Source of the DNA: an uncultured euryarchaeote
GTDB lineage: Archaea > Thermoplasmatota > Poseidoniia > Poseidoniales > Poseidoniaceae
Assembly (NCBI GenBank): GCA_937881505.1
Contig: CALGEM010000056.1
Span: forward strand, 1 to 11,660
Length of the DNA stretch: 11,660 nt
Direction: 5' to 3'
A model generated the notes under the pieces. That model saw only the letters and a program-made list of their open reading frames with translations. It had not been told where the DNA came from and did no database searches. A program made the position numbers and the translations under genes. Of this stretch, positions 6,101 through 11,660 are shown in pieces; the first letter of the stretch is position 1; each line of letters starts with the position of its first letter.

Positions 6101-8915
6101 TACCCTGCCCGATGGGTGGGAATCCAAGGGCTTGTGCTCTTGGGACCCCTCTCGTGTTGGTGTGAATCCGCTCAACGGCTCAGATGCGTTCCAAAACCCC
6201 GATGGCGACGGTTATGACGTCAACCGAGACGGCGTGCTCTCAGAGGACGAAGCCTTCGTGAATTACTTGGAATACCACATTCGCTCGGATTTGTTCAACG
6301 GTAATCAAACGCTTGACGGCGACCAACTGCCCGAGGGCTTTACAACACGCCTCTTTGACCACATCAGCGACCAAGGTGTTCCAGACGACACCTTTGCCGA
6401 CCGTGCCTCAGGTTCCGTCACGGCGGGACTCTCCGCTTACAGCGTGGGTGCAGCAGACCCGCTCAACGCCGACACCGACGATGACGGAATGCCCGATGGG
6501 TGGGAAATTTGGTTTGCACGTTGGAATCTCCTCGATGATGCATGGACGTTGAACCCGCTGGATTCCACCGACCGCTGGCAAGATGCCGACGATGACGGGA
6601 TGACCAACTGGGAGGAATACAATGTCATCTCACCTTCGCTGTCCGAAACAGATGCCAATCGCTCATCGCCGCAGTGGTTTGTTACAACCATCGGCACCGC
6701 ATTCGCACTCCAAAATTGGCCTGGCATCATCACCCCGTTTTCTTTTGGCGATTTCCTGACTGAGAATCAAACCAACTTGACCGGCTTCACGTCCGATCCG
6801 AACAACGTCGATACCGACGGCGATGGGATGTTGGACGGTGTTGAGTTGCTGTTTACTTCGTGGAACGATTCAGCCGGTATGTGGACCCTCAACCCGTTGG
6901 TGGCGGGCGATGGTGATTTTGACGGGGATGAAGACGGTCTTATTGACCGACAAGAGTTTGCCCTTGCCTCTGAACAACCCAACAACGGCATCGACCACCC
7001 CAGCGATGCACCGCTGATGCACATTGACGGGGACTTTCAACAACCAACCGAAAAAGCTCAGCGGGTGTTTAACATCCTGATCAGCAAAGACACGCGTGGC
7101 AAGCGTTTGCTCAACGATTTCAATGCTTGGCAACAAGGTGAGCCACCCAACGCCTTCATCGAAGTGGTCCTCGGCATGACCGACCCGACCATCGCTGACA
7201 CCGACGGCGACGGTATGTTTGACGGGTTTGAATACTGGTTCACTTCGTGGGACCTTGACCAGAACCGTTGGGCGATTAATCCGCTCATTGATGGTGATGT
7301 GAACCTTGATTCGGACGAGGACAGTTTTGACTGTAACGGGGATGGCCAAATTGATGCAAATGAGACATTTAGTAATCTTCGTGAGTGGGAATCCAGAACA
7401 TGGGGGAAGTACCTGACGCGGAACACCGTTCCTGCGAATTTAGGCATCATTGATTTCGGTGAAGACGCTATGGCAGCCTATCAAGAAGAGCTTGGTTTCA
7501 CGCCATTGCAGGCTCAGCAGGCCTTGTATCAGGACTTTGTCAAGAAAGGTCCCGAGTCGGTTGAGAGGATGGCGCAAATCAATTCTCTTGACGCCGAGAA
7601 TTTCAACCGAAGTCTACGGGGCGTCGCCGCCCCGACACACCATGATTCGGACAGCGATGGTATACCCGACGGTTGGGAATACTGCTACGCTACCTACGGA
7701 ATGGACGATGTCACGACCCAAAATCACTGGGCATCCAACCCGCTTAACCCGTGGGACGTTGATTACGACGGCGACCATGATGGTTGGTATGACCGAACGA
7801 GTTTCGATGTTCCCGCAACCCAGGGGGCTTGGGAGGATCGTGTGTTCACACCCTCGGGTGTCGTCGTTCAGAACGGCGTGGGCGACCTTCCGTTCACGAA
7901 CTTCATGGAGTATGACAATCAAACACGCCCAGACCTTAACGACAGCGATGAAGACAGTCGCACCTTCATCACCAGCGTGGTCAACGGAGCGGTTGTGTCT
8001 CACGTTCGAGACTACAATTACTCAGACGGCCGTGAAGTGTTCAAATACGGTTCAAACCCAAGCGATAACGACACCGATGGAGACATGTTGCCTGATTGGT
8101 ACGAATACAAAATGGCCTGGAACGAGAGCAACGATAACTTCAGTTCATACCTCGATGTTCGAGTGGTATGGATTGATGTCGCCACGGGCGGCCCCTGTAC
8201 AACGGACACCAACTCCTGCCTGCCGTTGTCGCAGGACGGATCGGGTGGAACCTTGGCTCGCCCCGACACCGAGTTCACCTGGTTTACCTTGGACCCTGCA
8301 GACCCCAACGACGCCAATCTCGACCCCGACCAGGACGGTAACTGGGATTGTTCGGGTGTGGGTTGTACTTACGAGCCCTACACAAATTTCCAAGAATTCT
8401 ACGCCATTACCACAAGTGACTATTCCTCACCAAATGCCGTCCGTTTGAGTGCCCTCACCTACGATGGAGCCCCTGTCACTGAGGGTTGGCAGTTCCGAGC
8501 GGCCTTGCTCGGTTTGGGCCAAACCAATGAACTTGTCTTGAACTACCTCAAGTTGGATAAATTCGGAGGGCCAGACAATCAATACGGCTACATCGTTGAC
8601 GATAAGGACACCAATTTCCTCATCGTTGACCCGTCCGATGACGTGGTGCTCATGGCGGGCAATCGAACCGATGCATGGGAGATCTACTACGCCGGTTCAC
8701 CTCAAACTCCGCCCGTTCGAAACGTTGGTGAACACGAATTTGGTTGGTACCTCCTCGACTTTGATGATGACCATCTTGCCGAAGGAAGCAGCCCGATTAA
8801 CTGGGATACTGACGGTGATTGGATGAACGATTGGTTCGAGGTCCGTGATGACGAAGAAGACGGTGTTCGAGGAGATTCTTCACCCATCCGCTACGACTCC
8901 AGACAAACCAGTTGA
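3165..8915 (+). CDS. Giant secreted calcium-binding repeat protein (TSP3/EF-hand modules plus propeller-like insert), 1916 aa
   Basis: The chosen ATG at 3165 begins a standard Sec signal peptide: MRRSQTT, a hydrophobic core at about residues 8-22, then a polar linker. It has GAGGGTGA 4 bases upstream. The in-frame ATG at 3078 would put 29 polar residues in front and is less likely. The mature protein is very rich in Asp. It carries twelve good copies and one degraded copy of a DTDGDGMPDGWE-type loop (bacterial thrombospondin type-3 repeat), starting at residues 47, 139, 295 (degraded), 751, 823, 885, 975, 1103, 1216, 1345, 1494, 1636 and 1881. Most are followed 34-51 residues later by a second EF-hand-like loop after an NPL/DPL motif. 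Residues about 395-746 lack these loops and resemble a propeller. Sixteen cysteines and many N-glycosylation sequons fit an exported protein. No C-terminal anchor is visible. Probable role: calcium-stiffened surface or adhesion protein; no catalytic motif was seen. Confidence 0.93.
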   Translation: MRRSQTTILTTLAVIASLLFMSQFPAISNVSNVHPDDTDGTPPPNTDTDGDLIPDVHETLFEEWMNWTAVDGRDVIIPGLDKNNASDASTDRDRDGLNATEEFCWPYPANCTAPGFPRGLTGQLDENSDRVYLDPRVSDSDGDGMPDGYEAYMCHRMGGFDPTTLRYLCPSFDPLNGSDLTLDGDNDGFDVDRDGVLSDAERYTAPEEYAHGTPSNFTAELDGLWCHATLPEGAVLKNWPYLPSGANATFHNLLNACTSRAENPVGEDLWLGTDPVLDDSDRYLWDGFSIRPLYPSFGDGIPDGWEVHFGLDPLNRSNALEDPDMDGWDTNRDGGISQDLARTQTALDLGEALSTLEEYLVHYDDGNTVYPGLKTTLVGDEAAFETMPLVYDVPEDVLAIMHHDIRVLEEHDGSVYALTKYGVSVVDHEANTQSHHWLPQGVLLHDGFLATSNGAPYALVMGTSIGFAVAPLLADGSLGTITTWDWSLSEPIHAVAPLAGEDVNLHAIGLGHAGEGAIVEVDSAASIASTHALGAGLQAGLAEANASVSAIEHGLVGGTTFHLFVGTDRGLFIVDTPSARDEATGSWRFFYTPESNPIPTNVDELRSLPLGSNDNPAEVRDIVLDGPASSNAQALWFGTPSGLHKLDLNDDFIEHSGLMTHPGVDGKLSSESNNIHAIHPTGDELLIGSQWGLWALAGDYTAVYGLQDQTRLPGEIVAIATSVGEGNVTVYGAASPGQFANLLLMDPGANDSDSDGMPDGWEVVHGLDPTDPWDALYDNDADGLDLDQSGDMSLERLWTNLDEFRYTKLTPEGYNSTDPREGDTDGDGVGDGAEYYGFFYEQSNLWCHYTVQLVYVCDDAKGAAANATYLAMANVDAATDPTNHDTDGDGMPDGWEIQHRRWVGDTFSGGNNWSLDPLRPEDANWDADGDGLPNLCEYQWSVVRLMGINGDLLEEYGETTEAAEAWAVADPNLVDSDGDTLPDGWESKGLCSWDPSRVGVNPLNGSDAFQNPDGDGYDVNRDGVLSEDEAFVNYLEYHIRSDLFNGNQTLDGDQLPEGFTTRLFDHISDQGVPDDTFADRASGSVTAGLSAYSVGAADPLNADTDDDGMPDGWEIWFARWNLLDDAWTLNPLDSTDRWQDADDDGMTNWEEYNVISPSLSETDANRSSPQWFVTTIGTAFALQNWPGIITPFSFGDFLTENQTNLTGFTSDPNNVDTDGDGMLDGVELLFTSWNDSAGMWTLNPLVAGDGDFDGDEDGLIDRQEFALASEQPNNGIDHPSDAPLMHIDGDFQQPTEKAQRVFNILISKDTRGKRLLNDFNAWQQGEPPNAFIEVVLGMTDPTIADTDGDGMFDGFEYWFTSWDLDQNRWAINPLIDGDVNLDSDEDSFDCNGDGQIDANETFSNLREWESRTWGKYLTRNTVPANLGIIDFGEDAMAAYQEELGFTPLQAQQALYQDFVKKGPESVERMAQINSLDAENFNRSLRGVAAPTHHDSDSDGIPDGWEYCYATYGMDDVTTQNHWASNPLNPWDVDYDGDHDGWYDRTSFDVPATQGAWEDRVFTPSGVVVQNGVGDLPFTNFMEYDNQTRPDLNDSDEDSRTFITSVVNGAVVSHVRDYNYSDGREVFKYGSNPSDNDTDGDMLPDWYEYKMAWNESNDNFSSYLDVRVVWIDVATGGPCTTDTNSCLPLSQDGSGGTLARPDTEFTWFTLDPADPNDANLDPDQDGNWDCSGVGCTYEPYTNFQEFYAITTSDYSSPNAVRLSALTYDGAPVTEGWQFRAALLGLGQTNELVLNYLKLDKFGGPDNQYGYIVDDKDTNFLIVDPSDDVVLMAGNRTDAWEIYYAGSPQTPPVRNVGEHEFGWYLLDFDDDHLAEGSSPINWDTDGDWMNDWFEVRDDEEDGVRGDSSPIRYDSRQTS
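3303..4184 (+). repeat. First block of paired calcium-loop modules (residues 47-340 of the giant protein)
   Basis: Three modules. TSP3-type loops begin at residues 47, 139 and 295; the last keeps only GDGIPDGWE. Partner loops begin at 91 (DRDRDGLNATEE), 190 (DVDRDGVLSDAE) and 329 (DTNRDGGISQDL, last ligand lost). The first two partner loops place Asp/Ser/Glu exactly at positions 1, 3, 5, 9 and 12 of an EF-hand loop with Gly at 6. Closely spaced cysteines (104/111, 154/169, 226/257) may form disulfides between loops. Confidence 0.85.
4347..5402 (+). other. Predicted seven-repeat beta-propeller insert (residues about 395-746 of the giant protein)
   Basis: The calcium loops stop and about seven blade-like repeats follow, with core strands near residues 411-427, 455-470, 504-522, 559-576, 632-649, 682-697 and 726-746. 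The clearest are LFVGTDRGLFIVDT, LWFGTPSGLHKLDLND and LLIGSQWGLWAL, which resemble the W-x-G-T-x-x-GL-x-x-x-D pattern of the regulator-propeller (Reg_prop) family. Seven blades would close a common propeller fold. Blade boundaries are by eye and the first three repeats are weaker. Confidence 0.6.
5415..8840 (+). repeat. Second block of calcium-loop modules (residues 751-1892 of the giant protein)
   Basis: TSP3-type loops begin at residues 751, 823, 885, 975, 1103, 1216, 1345, 1494, 1636 and 1881. Partner loops begin at 785, 926, 1018 (DVNRDGVLSEDE), 1140, 1253 (DGDEDGLIDRQE), 1389 (DCNGDGQIDANE), 1535 and about 1720. Partner loops usually follow an NPLxxxD segment and lead to an aromatic EY/EF. 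Loops at 823 and 1881 have no obvious partner. Many TSP3 loops are preceded by (T/A/S)DPxxxDTD. DNA copies are diverged, so this is protein-level repetition rather than recent duplication. Confidence 0.88.
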
Positions 8916-8978
8916 CGGCGTATCGCTTTCCGACCCCAAACCGCATGGTTCAAATGGTGTTTGGAGCGTGTGGCAACC
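8916..8978 (+). other. Short gap between the two giant genes, open in the same frame
   Basis: Sixty-three bases separate the TGA stop of the 1916-residue gene from the ATG of the next. The gap is exactly 21 sense codons with no stop in the same frame. GGAG at 8963-8966 could serve as a ribosome site for the ATG at 8979 (12 bases away, long) or for an in-frame GTG at 8970 (3 bases away, short). No terminator hairpin or T-run was seen, so co-transcription is likely. Confidence 0.6.
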
Positions 8979-11660
8979 ATGCAAGGTGGCGGACAGCATA
9001 GTATTCATCCGAGGGCTGTCTTTTTGCTCCTCGTTTCCTTGATGTTTTTGACACCGCTCAGCCCCATGGCCGAGTTGTTCTCGAAGGAAGCCGAAGCAGC
9101 CGCAGGAACACGTCACGTCTACGAATTCAGCGACGGTTCGGTCGAACACATTGCCTTGTACCAGGGCGCCAATCCGGACATGGGCGCGTCCGTTTCACTC
9201 CCGCGTGGAGCCTACGTGACCGACGTGAGCATGACCCTCTCGGGTGCATCTGCCACCGGGTGGTCGCAGGTGGTGGCCGATGACCGGGTGCACTGGATCC
9301 GAGGTGCTGAGAGTGCTGTCGATGACCGTTCAGGTGACTTGACCTTGGGCTTAGATAACATCAGTCGCAACTTCTTACCTCACGGAAACGACGCCTACGT
9401 CGACCCCAATTCAGATGCGTGGCTGGACAACGGTTCCTATGCCCTACGCCAGCCCCACACGTCCAACGCTACCGAGTCGCTCTATTCACAGCAGTTGACC
9501 AAGACCTCTTCGAGCTTTATGGCGCAAAGCCAAGGGGCCATTCTCAAGCATCACGATTGGTTATTCCTTTCCACGTGGTCATCTTCCACGTTCCACAACA
9601 TCGTGGAACGCTTGTATCCAAACAACGCTTCACGTGAATCGGTTATCACCCTCGACAAGGCGTCGTGCACCTTGCCTCAGAAGCATTCCTCTTCCTATTA
9701 CGGCTACTATGGTTTCCGAGACTGGACCGTCACCGATGACGAGCGCTTGTTTGGCATTCTCTCAGGTTATCGCTACACCTATGGGTCCACCGCTCCGGTC
9801 AACTATCACCGTGTGATGGAGATGGACATCTCTCGTGATGACACATGGACATGCATTGATTCTTACGATATTTCGCCCTCTGTCGGGGAGTACACAGGTA
9901 TTGCCTACGATAGGGATACCGGAAAAGTATGGGTGGCTCATAACGCCATGAACCGGCTCTATGCATACGATTTCGCTGGTGATGGAACCTCGACCTACAC
10001 CCGCAGTCAAGAATACTACAGTTACACCTCGGCTTCCGGTTCCAGTTGGGAGTGTGGCGGAACATACAGCAGCAGCCAGAAGCAGATGCTGCGTGGTTTG
10101 GAAGTAAACGGCTCAACGTTTTACATGCGCTGTCAGGAGGACTCACCATACAACGACCGAGACCAACTTGAGGCGTGGTCCGTTTCAGGGACTTCCTCAG
10201 CTCTCATTCCAGAATCGACCACTCGCCAGATTTCTCGCCTAGGTTATGGCCTCCAGTTCGACGGCGAACGCTTTGTTACGGTTGACTGTGGCTACTCAAC
10301 ATGGTCAGGAGCAACGCTGTATTACCGCGAATTCGGTACCGGCTGGATGTACGAGACCACGCCTGCTCCAGGAACCACCACGTGGTACGGTGAGGTCGTT
10401 GAATCCGGAGAGGACATTCTCTCAGCCAACGTTGAGACCTATTGGTCCGCAGCCTCCATCGGTGACCGCGTTGATTACTGGGTCTCGGCAGACAACGGAA
10501 CGCACTGGGAAGAAGTTGAATCAGAGTCCACCATCCACTTTGATTACCCTGGGAAGGAACTCGTTTGGAAAGCCCAACTCATCGGCTCATCGGCCGTGTC
10601 ATGGTGGGTTGACATCGAGTACGCCACCGCCTACCAAACATCGGGCGACTGGACTTCTCCCCACTTCAACGCTGGCACCAAGGTTGGCAAAGTGCGTCCA
10701 CAATGGACGGCCGATGTCCCTGCTGGAACATCGCTGCAAGTTGTGGTCTCCAACGACAACGGTAGCACATGGTTGGATGCGAGCAACAATCAGGAGCGAA
10801 GTTTCTCCACCGAAGCAGCGGGAAGCACCTTGCGCTACGCCGTGTTCATGACCTCCACAGACGACGGTTTGACGCCTTCCATTGACAGTTTTATCCTCGA
10901 ATACGAGGAAGGCTATCCCGACCGGCCCATGCTTGACGTTGGCGGCGACGGCACCTATGATTGGGAATCGAATATCTTCCTCAACGAGTCCTCGGTGGTC
11001 GCCTCTGATGATTCACCCGTGGGTGCCGTGGTGAAGCGTGCGCCCACTTTGGTGGACGCCTTCAACGACCACATCCCTGAAAACGGCGACGGATCTGTTG
11101 ACATTCCCATCGCTGTCAAAGCGGCGAGTTCTGGACGAGTGAAGATTTCCAATATCGATATCACCTACGCCATGCAAACACGTGCTGTTGGCGCTTCGTT
11201 TGAGGGCGGACTTGCCGCTCCTGACGGATTGTACAGGAACTTCATCACACGTGTCGCACCTGGCGATGAAGTGGACCATGTGACGAAGGCCGTTATCGCC
11301 ATTGAACACACCCATGGCGACAACCCTGCCTTCACTTGGCAGCGTGGTGACATGTGCAGTGTGAATTCCGATGCGGGCGGAATCGTTGTGTTTGATGCTG
11401 CGAATTGCACATCGACAGAGGATGCCGACGGTGTGGTTTCGATTTGGATGCCCACAAAGGTCAACTGGTCGTGGAACGATGAAGGAAGTGCTGAAGCCAT
11501 CATCACCGTGGAAGACGACTTGGGTGTTGCCGTTAATCAATGGACCACGGCAGAAATGGAACTTGTGGTCGAGAACGATATCCAACTCGACGGTCTCCGT
11601 GTTTGGGAAGAAACGGGTCGTCAACTCTTCCCCATGGATTGGGTGCGAGGTGGATTCAAC
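8979..11660 (+). CDS. Second giant secreted surface protein, C-terminus cut off by window edge
   Basis: The frame is open from ATG 8979 to the right edge, 894 codons without a stop. The N-terminus has a Sec-type signal: RAVFLLLVSLMFLTPLSP (hydrophobic core about residues 13-27), with possible cleavage near AEA at 38-40. Residues about 180-450 hold repeated strand patterns of propeller type, for example GIAYDRDTGKVWVAHNAMNR and GLQFDGERFVTVDCG. Residues about 470-645 are two tandem beta-sandwich-like domains, each with a DNGxxW turn. Residues about 646-735 (LDVGGDGTYDWES, then VDIPIAVKAASSGRVKISN and an IDITY strand) resemble a recurrent domain of large archaeal surface proteins, recognised by general pattern only. 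Alternative start: GTG 8970. Probably co-transcribed with the preceding giant gene. No catalytic motif was seen; a structural or adhesive surface role is inferred. Confidence 0.88.
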   Translation, partial: MQGGGQHSIHPRAVFLLLVSLMFLTPLSPMAELFSKEAEAAAGTRHVYEFSDGSVEHIALYQGANPDMGASVSLPRGAYVTDVSMTLSGASATGWSQVVADDRVHWIRGAESAVDDRSGDLTLGLDNISRNFLPHGNDAYVDPNSDAWLDNGSYALRQPHTSNATESLYSQQLTKTSSSFMAQSQGAILKHHDWLFLSTWSSSTFHNIVERLYPNNASRESVITLDKASCTLPQKHSSSYYGYYGFRDWTVTDDERLFGILSGYRYTYGSTAPVNYHRVMEMDISRDDTWTCIDSYDISPSVGEYTGIAYDRDTGKVWVAHNAMNRLYAYDFAGDGTSTYTRSQEYYSYTSASGSSWECGGTYSSSQKQMLRGLEVNGSTFYMRCQEDSPYNDRDQLEAWSVSGTSSALIPESTTRQISRLGYGLQFDGERFVTVDCGYSTWSGATLYYREFGTGWMYETTPAPGTTTWYGEVVESGEDILSANVETYWSAASIGDRVDYWVSADNGTHWEEVESESTIHFDYPGKELVWKAQLIGSSAVSWWVDIEYATAYQTSGDWTSPHFNAGTKVGKVRPQWTADVPAGTSLQVVVSNDNGSTWLDASNNQERSFSTEAAGSTLRYAVFMTSTDDGLTPSIDSFILEYEEGYPDRPMLDVGGDGTYDWESNIFLNESSVVASDDSPVGAVVKRAPTLVDAFNDHIPENGDGSVDIPIAVKAASSGRVKISNIDITYAMQTRAVGASFEGGLAAPDGLYRNFITRVAPGDEVDHVTKAVIAIEHTHGDNPAFTWQRGDMCSVNSDAGGIVVFDAANCTSTEDADGVVSIWMPTKVNWSWNDEGSAEAIITVEDDLGVAVNQWTTAEMELVVENDIQLDGLRVWEETGRQLFPMDWVRGGFN
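10386..10913 (+). repeat. Tandem pair of beta-sandwich-like domains in the second giant protein
   Basis: Residues about 470-552 and 556-643 share an order of features. An opening strand is followed by V-x-x-x-W (VETYWSA / VRPQWTA), a V-x-V/W-x-S-x-DNG-x-x-W turn (WVSADNGTHW / VVSNDNGSTW), an F-x-x-x-x-G-x-x-L-x-(W/Y) strand (FDYPGKELVW / FSTEAAGSTLRY), and a closing aromatic strand (VDIEYAT / FILEYEE). This indicates an old internal duplication. The fold is inferred from strand pattern only. Confidence 0.6.

Noticed and set aside
7450..8448. Open frame of 332 codons on the plus strand
   Set aside because: It lies wholly inside the giant gene in another frame. Its product is rich in T, R, P and S with no domain, as expected from a shifted reading of the Asp-rich repeats.
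5415..8840. Regular short DNA repeats suggestive of CRISPR or a minisatellite
   Set aside because: The repeated bases are codons of DTDGDG-type loops at irregular 60-250 residue spacing, in one long open frame, and the copies differ at the DNA level.
11013..11624. Minus-strand open frame of 203 codons
   Set aside because: It is antisense to the second giant gene and has no recognisable start context or protein pattern.

Overview
The window looks like a piece of an archaeal genome, most likely a marine euryarchaeon of the Thermoplasmatota type (Poseidoniales/Marine Group II or a relative). That placement is an inference. It rests on two archaeal type IV pilin-like N-termini, clear Shine-Dalgarno sites of the GGAGGTGA kind, dense coding in two divergent blocks, and very large secreted Asp-rich proteins with DxDxDG repeats. 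I saw no rRNA, tRNA, CRISPR array, insertion sequence or phage gene.

Left block, minus strand (positions 2976 down to 1). Three genes are packed as a probable operon. First is an MBL-fold hydrolase of the YycJ/WalJ type. After 32 bases comes a 361-residue protein with an archaeal pilin-like N-terminus. Its stop codon overlaps by 4 bases the GTG start of a second pilin-like protein, which runs off the left edge. Both pilin-like proteins have one N-terminal hydrophobic segment and a large, probably extracellular, beta-rich body.

Middle. A 188-base non-coding gap (2977-3164) separates the divergent blocks and should hold both promoters. It contains an 11-base perfect palindrome.

Right block, plus strand (3165 to the right edge). 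The first gene encodes a 1916-residue secreted protein. It is built from about a dozen paired calcium-binding loops (a bacterial-type thrombospondin-3 motif followed by an EF-hand/dockerin-like loop). The array is interrupted by a stretch of about 350 residues with seven propeller-blade-like repeats. After its TGA stop and 63 bases, a second secreted giant begins in the same reading frame. Its first 894 residues hold a signal peptide, a propeller-like region, two tandem beta-sandwich-like domains and the start of further surface-protein domains. It runs off the right edge.

Taken together, at least four of the five genes appear to make cell-surface or exported products: two membrane-anchored pilin-like proteins on one side and two giant secreted proteins on the other. 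A cell-surface or adhesion locus is the simplest reading. No substrate or partner can be named from sequence alone.
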